64,000 nucleotides of DNA. Source: Gordius sp. MW1. Lineage: Eukaryota; Nematomorpha; Gordioida; Gordea; Gordiidae. Location: contig OZ038526.1 of the NCBI GenBank assembly GCA_964036665.1, positions 15,190,001-15,254,000 of the forward strand. The letters are read 5' to 3'. The notes below the pieces were generated by a model, which ran no database searches, was not told the DNA's origin, and saw nothing but the letters and a program-made list of their open reading frames with translations. Made by a program: the position numbers and the translations under genes. Below are positions 10,139 through 24,566 of this stretch, piece after piece (position 1 is the first letter of the stretch; every line of letters begins with the position of its first letter).

Positions 10139-12910
10139 AAAAATATATAAAAGTAAGCCAATTTGAGAATCCTATTATCCTCGATTGACTTCCGAAAAGA
10201 GGTTTTAAGCTGCGAGAACTATCATTTTGACAAAAGACAACGTTTTATTGTTGCGATTAGTTTGTTGTATCGCAACGTGAGTGCTTAATTTTTGAAAACT
10301 GCTCTATGCGATCATGATTTCAAAGTAATAGTTTCTAGATTCTGATAAATTTTTACTTGGGATCATAGAAACCACGTCTGAAAACGACAACTTTCATCGG
10401 ATGAATACGGTTCAAAGAAAAATATGTGAAAAATTTTGAGGTAAAAATATTTATTTTTTTCGATTCTATGTGAAAGAGCATGAAAAAATATATAAAAGTA
10501 AGCCAATTTGAGAATCCTATTATCCTCGATTGACTTCCGAAAGGAGGTTTTAAGCTGCGAGAACTATCATTTTGACAAAAGACAACGTTTTATTGTTGCG
10601 ATTAGTTTGTTGTATCGCAACGTGAGTGCTTATTTTTTGAAAACTGCTCTATGCGATCATGATTTCAAAGTAATAGTTTTTAGATTCTGATAAATTTTTA
10701 CTTGGGATCATAGAAACCACGTCTGAAAACGACAACTTTCATCGGATGAATACGGTTCAAAGAAAAATATGTGAAAAATTTTGAGGTAAAAATATTTATT
10801 TTTTTCGATTCTATGTGAAAGAGCATGAAAAAATATATAAAAGTAAGCCAATTTGAGAATCCTATTATCCTCGATTGACTTCCGAAAAGAGGTTTTAAGC
10901 TGCGAGAACTATCATTTTGACAAAAGACAACGTTTTATTGTTGCGATTAGTTTGTTGTATCGCAACGTGAGTGCTTAATTTTTGAAAACTGCTCTATGCG
11001 ATCATGATTTCAAAGTAATAGTTTCTAGATTCTGATAAATTTTTACTTGGGATCATAGAAACCACGTCTGAAAACGACAACTTTCATCGGATGAATACGG
11101 TTCAAAGAAAAATATGTGAAAAATTTTGAGGTAAAAATATTTATTTTTTTCGATTCTATGTGAAAGAGCATGAAAAAATATATAAAAGTAAGCCAATTTG
11201 AGAATCCTATTATCCTCGATTGACTTCCGAAAAGAGGTTTTAAGCTGCGAGAACTATCATTTTGACAAAAGACAACGTTTTATTGTTGCGATTAGTTTGT
11301 TGTATCGCAACGTGAGTGCTTATTTTTTGAAAACTGCTCTATGCGATCATGATTTCAAAGTAATAGTTTTTAGATTCTGATAAATTTTTACTTGGGATCA
11401 TAGAAACCACGTCTGAAAACGACAACTTTCATCGGATGAATACGGTTCAAAGAAAAATATGTGAAAAATTTTGAGGTTAAAATATTTATTTTTTCGATTC
11501 TATGTGAAAGAGCATAAAAAAATATATAAAAGTAAGCCAATTTGAGAATCCTATTATCCTCGATTGACTTCCGAAAAGAGGTTTTAAGCTGCGAGAACTA
11601 TCATTTTGACAAAAGACAACGTTTTATTGTTGCGATTAGTTTGTTGTATCGCAACGTGAGTGCTTAATTTTTGAAAACTGCTCTATGCGATCATGATTTC
11701 AAAGTAATAGTTTTTAGATTCTGATAAATTTTTACTTGGGATCATAGAAACCACGTCTGAAAACTACAACTTTCATCGGATGAATACGGTTCAAAGAAAA
11801 ATATGTGAAAAATTTTGAGGTAAAAATATTTATTTTTTTCGATTCTATGTGAAAGAGCATGAAAAAATCAATAAAAGTAAGCCAATTTGAGAATCCTATT
11901 ATCCTCGATTGACTTCCGAAAAGAGGTTTTAAGCTGCGAGAACTATCATTTTGACAAAAGACAACGTTTTATTGTTGCGATTAGTTTGTCGTATCGCAAC
12001 GTGAGTGCTTATTTTTTGAAAACTGCTCTATGCGATCATGATTTCAAAGTAATAGTTTTTAGATTCTGATAATTTTTTACTTGGGATCATAAAAACCACG
12101 TCTGAAAACGACAACTTTCATCGGATGAATACGGTTCAAAAGAAAAATATGTGAAAAATTTTGAGGTTAAAATATTTATTTTTTCGATTATATGTAAAAG
12201 AGCTTGAAAAAATATATAAAAGTAAGCCAATTTGAGAATCCTATTATCCTCGATTGACTTCCGAAAAGAGGTTTTAAGCTGCGAGAACTATCATTTTGAC
12301 AAAAGACAACGTTTTATTGTTGCGATTAGTTTGTTGTATCGCAACGTGAGTGCTTAATTTGAAAACTCCTCTATGCGATCATGATTTCAAAGTAATAGTT
12401 TTTAGATTCTGATAAATTTTTACTTGGGATCATAGAAACCACGTCTGAAAACGACAACTTTCATCGAATGAATACGGTTCAAAGAAAAATATGTGAAAAA
12501 TTTTGAGGTAAAAATATTTATTTTTTTCGATTCTATGTGAAAGAGCATGAAAAAATCAATAAAAGTAAGCCAATTTGAGAATCCTATTATCCTCGATTGA
12601 CTTCCGAAAAGAGGTTTTAAGCTGCGAGAACTATCATTTTGACAAAAGACAACGTTTTATTGTTGCGATTAGTTTGTTGTATCGCAACGTGAGTGCTTAT
12701 TTTTTGAAAACTGCTCTATGCGATCATGATTTCAAAGTAATAGTTTTTAGATTCTGATAAATTTTTACTTGGGATCATAGAAACCACGTCTGAAAACGAC
12801 AACTTTCATCGGATGAATACGGTTCAAAGAAAAATATGTGAAAAATTTTGAGGTTAAAATATTTATTTTTTCGATTCTATGTAAAAGAGCATGAAAAAAT
12901 GTAAGCCAAT
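10139..12910 (+). repeat. Dimeric higher-order pattern, about 689 bp
   Basis: Every second monomer carries GTGCTTATTTTTTG while its partner carries GCTTAATTT. Equivalent points fall at 10508, 11198, 11887 and 12575, spacings of 690, 689 and 688 bp. A related copy at 9132 lies 1,376 bp (two dimers) earlier. This indicates local amplification of a two-monomer unit. Limits are approximate. Confidence 0.7.
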
Positions 12911-15900
12911 TTGAGAATCCTATTATCCTCGATTGACTTCCGAAAAGAGGTTTTAAGCTGCGAGAACTATCATTTTGACAAAAGACAACGTTTTATTGTT
13001 GCGATTAGTTTGTTGTATCGCAACGTGAGTGCTTAATTTGAAAACTGCTCTATGCGATCATGATTTCAAAGTAATAGTTTTTAGATTCTGATAAATGTTT
13101 ACTTGGGATCATAGAAACCACGTCTGAAAACGACAACTTTCATCGGATGAATACGGTTCAAAGAAAAATATGTAAAAATTTTGAGGTTAAAATATTTATT
13201 TTTTCAATTCTATGTAAAAGAGCATGAAAAAATATATAAAAGTAAGCCAATTTGAGAATCCTATTATCCTCGATTGACTTCCGAAAAGAGGTTTTAAGCT
13301 GCGAGAACTATCATTTTGACAAATGACAACGTTTTATTGTTGCGATTAGTTTGTTGTATCGCAACGTGAGTGCTTAATTTGAAAACTGCTCTATGCGATC
13401 ATGATTTCAAAGTAATAGTTTTTAGATTCTGATAAATTTTTACTTGGGATCATAGAAACCACGTCTGAAACGACAACTTTCATCGGATGAATACGGTTCA
13501 AAAGAAAAATATGTGAAAAATTTTGAGGTTAAAATATTTATTTTTTCGATTCTATGTAAAAGAGCATAAAAAAATATATAAAAGTAAGCCAATTTGAGAA
13601 TCCTATTATCCTCGATTGACTTCCGAAAAGAGGTTTTAAGCTGCGAGAACTATCATTTTGACAAAAGACAACGTTTTATTGTTGCGATTAGTTTGTTGTA
13701 TCGCAACGTGAGTGCTTAATTTGAAAACTGCTCTATGCGATCATGATTTCAAAGTAATAGTTTTTAGATTCTGATAAATTTTTACTTGGGATCATAGAAA
13801 TCACGTCTGAAAACGACACCTTTCATCGGATGAATACGGTTCAAAGAAAAATATGTGAAAAATTATGAGGTAAAAATATTTATTTTTTTCGATTCTATGT
13901 GAAAGAGCATGAAAAATTATATAAAAGTAAGCCAATTTGAGAATCCTATTATCCTCGATTGACTTCCGAAAAGAGGTTTAAAGCTGCGAGAACTATCATT
14001 TTGACAAAAGACAACGTTTTATTGTTGCGATTAGTTTGTTGTATCGCAACGTGAGTGCTTATTTTTTGAAAACTGCTCTATGCGATCATGATTTCAAAGT
14101 AATAGTTTCTAGATTCTGATAAATTTTTACTTGGGATCATAGAAACCACATCTGAAAACGACAACTTTCATCGGATGAATACGGTTCAAAGAAAAATATG
14201 TGAAAAATTTTGAGGTTAAAATATTTATTTTTTCGATTCTATGTGAAAGAGCATGAAAAAATATATAAAAGTAAGCCAATTTGAGAATCCTATTATCCTC
14301 GATTGACTTCCGAAAATAGGTTTTAATCTGCGAGAACTATCATTTTGACAAAAGACAACGTTTTATTGTTGCGATTAGTTTGTTGTATCGCAACGTGAGT
14401 GCTTAATTTTTGAAAACTGCTCTATGCGATCATGATTTCAAAGTAATAGTTTTTAAATTCTGATAAATTTTTACTTGGGATCATAGAAACCACGTCTGAA
14501 AACGACAACTTTCATCGGATGAATACGGTTCAAAGAAAAATATGTGAAAAATTTTGAGGTTAAAATATTTATTTTTTCGATTCTATGTAAAAGAGCATGA
14601 AAAAATGTAAGCCAATTTGAGAATCCTATTATCCTCGATTGACTTCCGAAAAGAGGTTTTAAGCTGCGAGAACTATCATTTTGACAAAAGACAACGTTTT
14701 ATTGTTGCGATTAGTTTGTTGTATCGCAACGTGAGTGCTTAATTTGAAAACTGCTCTATGCGATCATGATTTCAAAGTAATAGTTTTTAGATTCTGATAA
14801 ATGTTTACTTGGGATCATAGAAACCACGTCTGAAAACGACAACTTTCATCGGATGAATACGGTTCAAAGAAAAATATGTGAAAATTTTGAGGTAAAAATA
14901 TTTATTTTTTTCGATTCTATGTGAAAGAGCATGAAAAAATCAATAAAAGTAAGCCAATTTCAGAATCCTATTATCCTCGATTGACTTCCGAAAAGAGGTT
15001 TTAAGCTGAGAGAACTATCATTTTGACAAAAGACAACGTTTTATTGTTGCGATTAGTTTGTTGTATCGCAACGTGAGTGCTTAATTTTTGAAAACTGCTC
15101 TATGCGATCATGATTTCAAAGTAATAGTTTTTAGATTCTGATAAATTTTTACTTGTTATCATAGAAACCACGTCTGAAAACGACAACTTTCATCGGGTGA
15201 ATACGGTTCAAAGAAAAATATGTGAAAATTTTGAGGTAAAAATATTTATTTTTTTCGATTCTATGTGAAAGAGCATGAAAAAATCAATAAAAGTAAGCCA
15301 ATTTGAGAATCCTATTATCCTCGATTGACTTCCGAAAAGAGGTTTTAATCTGCGAGAACTATCATTTTGACAAAAGACAACGTTTTATTGTTGCGATTAG
15401 TTTGTTGTATCGCAACGTGAGTGCTTAATTTTTGAAAACTGCTCTATGCGATCATGATTTCAAAGTAATAGTTTTTAGATTCTGATAAATTTTTACTTGG
15501 GATCATAGAAACCACGTCTGAAAACGACAACTTTCATCGGTTGAATACGGTTCAAAGAAAAATATGTGAAAATTTTGAGGTAAAAATATTTATTTTTTTC
15601 GATTCTATGTGAAAGAGCATGAAAAAATCAATAAAAGTAAGCCAATTTGAGAATCCTATTATCCTCGATTGACTTCCGAAAAGAGGTTTTAAGCTGCGAG
15701 AACTATCATTTTGACAAAAGACAACGTTTTATTGTTGCGATTAGTTTGTTGTATCGCAACGTGAGTGCTTAATTTTTGAAAACTGCTCTATGCGATCATG
15801 ATTTCAAAGTAATAGTTTTATAATTCTGATAAATTTTTACTTGGGATCATAGAAACCACGTCTGAAAACGACAACTTTTACCGGTTGAATACGGTTCAAA

Positions 15901-18066
15901 GAAAAATATGTGAAAAATTTTGAGGCAAAAATATTTATTTTTTTCGATTCTTTGTAAAAGAGCATGGAAAAATATATAAAAGTAAGCCAATTTGAGAATT
16001 CTATTATCCTCGATTGATTTCTGAAAAGAGGTTTTAATCTGCGAGAACTATCATTTTGACAAAAGACAACGTTTTATTGTTGCGATTAGTTTGTTGTATC
16101 GCAACGTGAGTGCTTAATTTTTGAAAACTGCTCTATGCGATCATGATTTCAAAGTAATAGTTTTTAGATTCTGATAAATTTTTACTTGGGATCATAGAAA
16201 CCACGTCTGAAAACGACAACTTTCATCGGATGAATACGGTTCAAAGAAAAATATGTAAAAAAATTTGAGGTAAAAATATTTATTTTTTTCGATTCTATGT
16301 GAAAGAGCATGAAAAAATCAATAAAAGTAAGCCAATTTGAGAATCCTATTATCCTCGATTGACTTCCGAAAAGAGGTTTTAAGCTGCGAGAACTATCATT
16401 TTGACAAAAGACAACGTTTTATTGTTGCGATTAGTTTGTTGTATCGCAACGTGAGTGCTTAATTTTTGAAAACTGCTCTATGCGATCACGATTTCAAAGT
16501 AATAGTTTTTAGATTCTGATAAATTTTTACTTGGGATCATAGAAACCACGTCTGAAAGCGACAACTTTCATCGGATGAATACGGTTCAAAGAAAAATATG
16601 TGAAAAATTTTGAGGTAAAAATATTTATTTTTTTCGATTCTATGTGAAAGAGCATGAAAAAATATATAAAAGTAAGCCAATTTGAGAATCCTATTATCCT
16701 CGATTGATTTCCGAAAAGAGGTTTTAAGCGGCGAGAACTATCATTTTGACAAAAGACAACGTTTTATTGTTGCGATTAGTTTGTTGTATCGCAACGTGAG
16801 TGCTTAATTTTTGAAAACTGATCTATGCGATCATGATTTTAAAGTAATAGTTTTTAGATTCTGATAAATTTTTACTTGGGATCATAGAAACCACGTCTGA
16901 AAACGACAACTTTTATCGGATGAATACGGTTTTAAAGAAAAATATGTGAAAAATTTTGAGGTAAGATTTTTTATTTTTTTTGATTCTATGTGAAAGAGCA
17001 TGAAAAAATATATAAAAGTAAGCCAATTTGAGAATCCTATTATCCTGGATTGACTTCCGAAAATAGGTTTTAAGCTGCGAGAACTATCATTTTGACAAAA
17101 GACAACGTTTTATTGTTGCGATTAGTTTGTTGTATCGCAACGTGAGTGCTTAATTTTAGAAAACTGCTCTATGCGATCATGATTTCAAAGTAATAGTTTT
17201 TTAATTCTGATAAATTTTTACTTGGGATCATAGAAACCACGTCTGAAAACGACAACTTTCATCGGATGAATACGGTTCAAAGAAAAATATGTGAAAAATT
17301 TTGAGGTAAAAACATTTATTTTTTTCGATTCTATGTGAAAGAGCATGAAAAAATATATAAAAGTAAGCCAATTTGAGAATCCTATTATCCTCGATTGACT
17401 TCCGAAAAGAGGTTTTAAGCTGCGAGAACTATCATTTTGACAAAAGACAACGTTTTATTGTTGCGATTAGTTTGTTGTATCGCAACGTGAGTGCTTAATT
17501 TTTGAAAACTGCTCTATGCGATCATGATTTCAAAGTAATATTTTTTAGATTCTGATAAATTTTTACTTGGGATCATAGAAACCACGTCTGAAAACGACAA
17601 CTTTCATCGGATGAATACGGTTCAAAGAAAAATATGTGAAATATTTTGAGGTAAAAATATTTATTTTTTTCGATTCTCTGTGAAAGAGCATGAAATAATA
17701 TATAAAAGTAAGCCAATTTGAGAATACTATTATTTTTCGATTGACTTCCGAAAAGAGGTTTTAAGCTGCGAGAACTATCATTTTGACAAAAGACAACGTT
17801 TTATTGTTGCGATTAGTTTGTTGTATCGCAACGTAGTGCTTAATTTTTGAAAACTGCTCCGTGCGATCATGATTTCAAAGTAATAGTTTTTAGATTCTGA
17901 TAAATTTTTACTTGGGATCATAGAAACCACATCTGAAAACGACAACTTTCATCGGATGAAAACGGTTCAAAGAAAAATATGTGAAAAATTTTGAGGCAAA
18001 AATATTTATTTTTTTCGATTCTATGTGAAAGAGCATGAAAAAATATATAAAAGTAAGCCAATTTGA

Positions 18067-19100
18067 GAATCCTATTATCCTCGATATATTTCCGAAAAGA
18101 GGTTTTAAGCGGCGAGAACTATCATTTTGACAAAAGACAACGTTTTATTGTTGCGATTAGTTTATTGTATCGCAACGTGAGTGCTTAATTTTTGAAAACT
18201 GCTCTATGCGATCATGATTTCAAAGTAATAGTTTTTAGATTCTGATAAATTTTTACTTGGGATCATAGAAACCACGTCTGAAAACGACAACTTTCATCGG
18301 ATGAATACGGTTCAAAGAAAAATATGTGAAATATTTTGAGGTAAAAATATTTATTTTTTTCGATTCTCTGTGAAAGAGCATGAAAAAATATATAAAAGTA
18401 AGCCAATTTGAGAATCCTATTATCCTCGATTGACTTCCGAAAAGAGGTTTTAAGCTGCGAGAACTATCATTTTGACAAAAGACAACGTTTTATTGTTGCG
18501 ATTAGTTTGTTGTATCGCAACGTGAGTGCTTAATTTTTGAAAACTGCTCTATGCGATCATGATTTCAAAGTAATATTTTTTAGATTCTGATAAATTTTTA
18601 CTTGGGATCATAGAAACCACGTCTGAAAACGACAACTTTCATCGGATGAATACGGTTCAAAGAAAAATATGTGAAATATTTTGAGGTAAAAATATTTATT
18701 TTTTTCAATTCTCTGTGAAAGAGCATGAAAAAATATATAAAAGTAAGCCAATTTGAGAATCCTATTATCCTCGATTGACTTCCGAAAAGAGGTTTTAAGC
18801 TGCGAGAACTATCATTTTGACAAAAGACAACGTTTTATTGTTGCGATTAGTTTGTTGTATCGCAACGTAGTGCTTAATTTTTGAAAACTGCTCTATGCGA
18901 TCATGATTTCAAAGTAATAGTTTTTAGATTCTGATAAATTTTTACTTGGGATCATAGAAACCACGTCTCAAAACGACAACTTTCATCGGATGAATACGGT
19001 TCAAAGAAAAATATGTGAAAAATTTTGAGGCAAAAATATTTATTTTTTTCGATTCTATGTGAAAGAGCATGAAAAAATATATAAAAGTAAGCCAATTTGA
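18067..19100 (+). repeat. Three-monomer tandem unit, copy 1 (1,034 bp)
   Basis: Starts with the monomer carrying CGATATATTTCC and TTTATTGTATCG, followed by monomers with AATATTTTTTAG and CAATTCTCTG, then AACGTAGTGC with GTCTCAAAACG. The same three follow immediately at an offset of 1,034 bp. I saw no difference at the variants compared. Confidence 0.82.
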
Positions 19101-20134
19101 GAATCCTATTATCCTCGATATATTTCCGAAAAGAGGTTTTAAGCGGCGAGAACTATCATTTTGACAAAAGACAACGTTTTATTGTTGCGATTAGTTTATT
19201 GTATCGCAACGTGAGTGCTTAATTTTTGAAAACTGCTCTATGCGATCATGATTTCAAAGTAATAGTTTTTAGATTCTGATAAATTTTTACTTGGGATCAT
19301 AGAAACCACGTCTGAAAACGACAACTTTCATCGGATGAATACGGTTCAAAGAAAAATATGTGAAATATTTTGAGGTAAAAATATTTATTTTTTTCGATTC
19401 TCTGTGAAAGAGCATGAAAAAATATATAAAAGTAAGCCAATTTGAGAATCCTATTATCCTCGATTGACTTCCGAAAAGAGGTTTTAAGCTGCGAGAACTA
19501 TCATTTTGACAAAAGACAACGTTTTATTGTTGCGATTAGTTTGTTGTATCGCAACGTGAGTGCTTAATTTTTGAAAACTGCTCTATGCGATCATGATTTC
19601 AAAGTAATATTTTTTAGATTCTGATAAATTTTTACTTGGGATCATAGAAACCACGTCTGAAAACGACAACTTTCATCGGATGAATACGGTTCAAAGAAAA
19701 ATATGTGAAATATTTTGAGGTAAAAATATTTATTTTTTTCAATTCTCTGTGAAAGAGCATGAAAAAATATATAAAAGTAAGCCAATTTGAGAATCCTATT
19801 ATCCTCGATTGACTTCCGAAAAGAGGTTTTAAGCTGCGAGAACTATCATTTTGACAAAAGACAACGTTTTATTGTTGCGATTAGTTTGTTGTATCGCAAC
19901 GTAGTGCTTAATTTTTGAAAACTGCTCTATGCGATCATGATTTCAAAGTAATAGTTTTTAGATTCTGATAAATTTTTACTTGGGATCATAGAAACCACGT
20001 CTCAAAACGACAACTTTCATCGGATGAATACGGTTCAAAGAAAAATATGTGAAAAATTTTGAGGCAAAAATATTTATTTTTTTCGATTCTATGTGAAAGA
20101 GCATGAAAAAATATATAAAAGTAAGCCAATTTGA
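19101..20134 (+). repeat. Three-monomer tandem unit, copy 2 (1,034 bp)
   Basis: Repeats 18067-19100 variant by variant (CGATATATTTCC at 19115, GTCTCAAAACG near 20000). The corresponding stretch of the downstream duplication (24567-28063) has only one copy, so this unit was gained here or lost there after the larger duplication. Confidence 0.82.
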
Positions 20135-21829
20135 GAATCCTATTATCCTCGATTGACTTCCGAAAAGAGGTTTTAAGCTGCGAGAACTATCATTTTGACA
20201 AAAGACAACGTTTTATTGTTGCGATTAGTTTGTTGTATCGCAACGTAGTGCTTAATTTTTGAAAACTGCTCTATGCGATCATGATTTCAAAGTAATAGTT
20301 TTTAGATTCTGATAAATTTTTACTTGGGATCATAGAAACCACGTCTCAAAACGACAACTTTCATCGGATGAATACGGTTCAAAGAAAAATATGTGAAAAA
20401 TTTTGAGGCAAAAATATTTATTTTTTTCGATTCTATGTGAAAGAGCATAAAAAAATATATAAAAGTAAGCCAATTTGAGAATCCTATTATCCTGGATTGA
20501 CTTCCGAAAAGAGGTTTTAAGCTGCGAGAACTATCATTTTGACAAAAGACAACGTTTTATTGTTGCGATTAGTTTGTTGTATCGCAACGTGAGTGCTTAA
20601 TTTTTGAAAACTGCTCTATGCGATCATGATTTCAAAGTAATATTTTTTAGATTCTGATAAATTTTTACTTGGGATCATAGAAACCACGTCTGAAAACGAC
20701 AACTTTCATCGGATGAATACGGTTCAAAGAAAAATATGTGTAAAATTTTGAGGTAAAAATATTTAATTTTTTCGATTCTATGTGAAAGAGCATGAAAAAA
20801 TATATAAAAGTAAGCCAATTTGAGAATCCTATTATCCTCTCGTGACTTCCGAAAAGAGGTTTTAAGCTGCGAGAACTATCATTTTGATAAAAAGACAACG
20901 TTTTTTTGTTGCGATTAGTTTGTTGTATCGCAACGTGATTGCTTAATTTTTGAAAACTGCTCTATGCGATCATCATTTCAAAGTAATAGTTTTTAGATTC
21001 TGATAAATTTTTACTTGGGATCATAGAAACCACGTCTGAAAACGACAACTTTCATATGAATACGGTTCAAAGAAAAATATGTGAAAAATTTTGAGGCAAA
21101 AATATTTATTTTTTTCGATTCTATGTGAAAGAGCATGAAAAAATATATAAAAGTAAGCCAATTTGAGAATCCTATTATCCTCGATATATTTCCGAAAAGA
21201 GGTTTTAAGCGGCGAGAACTATCATTTTGACAAAAGACAACGTTTTATTGTTGCGATTAGTTTATTGTATCGCAACGTGAGTGCTTAATTTTTGAAAACT
21301 GCTCTATGCGATCATGATTTCAAAGTAATATTTTTTAGATTCTGATAAATTTTTACTTGGGATCATAGAAACCACGTCTGAAAACGACAACTTTCATCGG
21401 ATGAATACGGTTCAAAGAAAAATATGTGAAATATTTTGAGGTAAAAATATTTATTTTTTTCAATTCTCTGTGAAAGAGCATGAAAAAATATATAAAAGTA
21501 AGCCAATTTGAGAATCCTATTATCCTCGATTGACTTCCGAAAAGAGGTTTTAAGCTGCGAGAACTATCATTTTGACAAAAGACAACGTTTTATTGTTGCG
21601 ATTAGTTTGTTGTATCGCAACGTAGTGCTTAATTTTTGAAAACTGCTCTATGCGATCATGATTTCAAAGTAATAGTTTTTAGATTCTGATAAATTTTTAC
21701 TTGGGATCATAGAAACCACGTCTCAAAACGACAACTTTCATCGGATGAATACGGTTCAAAGAAAAATATGTGAAATATTTTGAGGTAAAAATATTTATTT
21801 TTTTCAATTCTCTGTGAAAGAGCATGAAA

Positions 21830-23800
21830 AAATATATAAAAGTAAGCCAATTTGAGAATCCTATTATCCTCGATTGACTTCCGAAAAGAGGTTTTAAGCT
21901 GCGAGAACTATCATTTTGACAAAAGACAACGTTTTATTGTTGCGATTAGTTTGTTGTATCGCAACGTAGTGCTTAATTTTTGAAAACTGCTCTATGCGAT
22001 CATGATTTCAAAGTAATAGTTTTTAGATTCTGATAAATTTTTACTTGGGATCATAGAAACCACGTCTCAAAACGACAACTTTCATCGGATGAATACGGTT
22101 CAAAGAAAAATATGTGAAAAATTTTGAGGCAAAAATATTTATTTTTTTCGATTCTATGTGAAAGAGCATAAAAAAATATATAAAAGTAAACCAATTTGAG
22201 AATCCTATTATCCTGGATTGACTTCCGAAAAGAGGTTTTAAGCTGCGAGAACTATCATTTTGACAAAAGACAACGTTTTATTGTTGCGATTAGTTTGTTG
22301 TATCGCAACGTGAGTGCTTAATTTTTGAAAACTGCTCTATGCGATCATGATTTCAAAGTAATATTTTTTAGATTCTGATAAATTTTTACTTGGGATCATA
22401 GAAACCACGTCTGAAAACGACAACTTTCATCGGATGAATACGGTTCAAAGAAAAATATGTGTAAAATTTTGAGGTAAAAATATTTAATTTTTTCGATTCT
22501 ATGTGAAAGAGCATGAAAAAATATATAAAAGTAAGCCAATTTGAGAATCCTATTATCCTCTCGTGACTTCCGAAAAGAGGTTTTAAGCTGCGAGAACTAT
22601 CATTTTGATAAAAAGACAACGTTTTTTTGTTGCGATTAGTTTGTTGTATCGCAACGTGATTGCTTAATTTTTGAAAACTGCTCTATGCGATCATCATTTC
22701 AAAGTAATAGTTTTTAGATTCTGATAAATTTTTACTTGGGATCATAGAAACCACGTCTGAAAACGACAACTTTCATATGAATACGGTTCAAAGAAAAATA
22801 TGTGAAAAATTTTGAGGCAAAAATATTTATTTTTTTCGATTCTATGTGAAAGAGCATGAAAAAATATATAAAAGTAAGCCAATTTGAGAATCCTATTATC
22901 CTCGATTGATTTCCGAAAAGAGGTTTTAAGCGGCGAGAACTATCATTTTGACAAAAGACAACGTTTTATTGTTGCGATTAGTTTGTTGTATCGCAACGTG
23001 AGTGCTTAATTTTTGAAAACTGCTCTATGCGATCATGATTTCAAAGTAATAGTTTTTAGATTCTGATAAATTTTTACTTGGGATCATAGAAACCACGTCT
23101 CAAAACGACAACTTTCATCGGATGAATACGGTTCAAAGAAAAATATGTGAAAAATTTTGAGGCAAAAATATTTATTTTTTTCGATTCTATGTGAAAGAGC
23201 ATGAAAAAATATATAAAAGTAAGCCAATTTGAGAATCCTATTATCCTGGATTGACTTCCGAAAATAGGTTTTAAGCTGCGAGAACTATCATTTTGACAGA
23301 AGACAACGTTTTATTGTTGCGATTAGTTTGTTGTATCGCAACGTGAGTGCTTAATTTTTGAAAACTGCTCTATGCGATCATGATTTCAAAGTAATAGTTT
23401 TTAAATTCTGATAAATTTTTACTTGGGATCATAGAAACCACGTCTGAAAACGACAACTTTCATCGGATGAATACGGTTCAAAGAAAAATATGTGAAAAAT
23501 TTTGAGGTAAAAACATTTATTTTTTTCGATTCTATGTGAAAGAGCATGAAAAAATATATAAAAGTAAGCCAATTTGAGAATCCTATTATCCTCGATTGAC
23601 TTCTGAAAAGAGGTTTTAAGCTGCGAGAACTATCATTTTGACAAAAGACAACGTTTTATTGTTGCGATTAGTTTGTTGTATCGCAACGTGATTGCTTAAT
23701 TTTTGAAAACTGCTCTATGCGATCATCATTTCAAAGTAATAGTTTTTAGATTCTGATAAATTTTTACTTGGGATCATAGAAACCACGTCTGAAAACGACA
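21830..23800 (+). repeat. Block C segment repeated at +6,549 bp, copy 1
   Basis: Contains the CCTGGATTGAC monomer, the CCTCTCGTGACTTCC monomer, the TTTCATATGAA monomer and one with AAAATAGG plus GACAGAAGAC (about 23300). All recur 6,549 bp (19 monomers) downstream. The match ends near 23805, where this copy has TTCATCGGATGAA and the other TTCATATGAATATGG. Confidence 0.78.
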
Positions 23801-24566
23801 ACTTTCATCGGATGAATACGGTTCAAAGAAAAATATGTGAAAAATTTTGAGGTAAAAATATTTATTTTTTTCGATTCTATGTGAAAGAGCATGAAAAAAT
23901 ATATAAAAGTAAGCCAATTTGAGAATCCTATTATCCTCGATTGACTTCCGAAAATAGGTTTTAATCTGCGAGAACTATCATTTTGACAAAAGACAACATT
24001 TTATTGTTGCGATTAGTTTGTTGTATCGCAACGTGAGTGCTTAATTTTTGAAAACTGATCTATGCGATCATTATTTCAAAGTAATAGTATTTAAATTCTG
24101 ATAAATTTTTACTTGGGATCATAGAAACCACGTCTGAAAACGACAACTTTCATCGGGTGAATACGGTTCAAAGAAAAATATGTGAAAAATTTTGAGGTAA
24201 AAGTATTTATTTTTTTCGATTCTATGTGAAAGAGCATGAAAAAATATATAAAAGTAAGCCAATATGAGAATCCTATTATCCTCGATTGATTTCCGAAAAG
24301 AGGTTTTAAGCGGGGAGAACTATCATTTTGACAAAAGACAACGTTTTATTGTTGCGATTAGTTTGTTGTATCGCAACGTGAGTGCTTAATTTTTGAAAAC
24401 TGCTCTATGCGATCATGATTTCAAAGTAATAGTTTTTAGATTCTGATAAATTTTTACTTGGGATCATAGAAACCACGTCTGAAAACGACAACTTTCATCG
24501 GATGAATACGGTTCAAAGAAAAATATGTGAAAAATTTTGAGGCAAAAATATTTCTTTTTTTCGATT

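Larger units (their letters stand above)
8637..16640 (+). repeat. 345-bp satellite array, block B (right of the LINE)
   Basis: About 23 monomers of the same satellite. Frequent local variants are GTGCTTATTTTTTG in place of GTGCTTAATTTTTG, a two-base-shorter GCTTAATTTGAAAAC, GGTTAAAATATTT, and GAAAAAATCAATAAAAG, which removes the usual TATA-like motif (about 11868, 12556, 14938, 15283, 15628 and 16318). Some monomers lack the TATATAAAAG step altogether (about 12895 and 14603, GAAAAAATGTAAGCC). No gene is visible. The right boundary is approximate and marks where block C variants begin. Confidence 0.95.
16640..21170 (+). repeat. Block C segmental duplication, copy 1
   Basis: Its rare variants recur downstream in the same order. 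These include CTGATCTATGCG with GATTTTAAAG (about 16819), GGTAAGATTTTTTA (about 16961), ATACTATTATTTTTCG (about 17725), CTGCTCCGTGCG (about 17853), GATGAAAACGG, and CGATATATTTCC (18081). The offset is 7,927 bp up to about 19100 and 6,893 bp after that. The difference, 1,034 bp, is an extra three-monomer unit in this copy. The match ends near 21170, where this copy reads CGATATATTTCC and the other GATTGATTTCC. Confidence 0.82.

Noticed and set aside
9132..12757. Five repeated 60-residue plus-strand open frames (9132, 10508, 11198, 11887, 12575) and related ones at 43216 and 54588
   Set aside because: They begin at TTG, not ATG, and exist only because a TAA in the monomer is TAT in these copies. 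The sequence has no recognisable domain. They are satellite, not genes.
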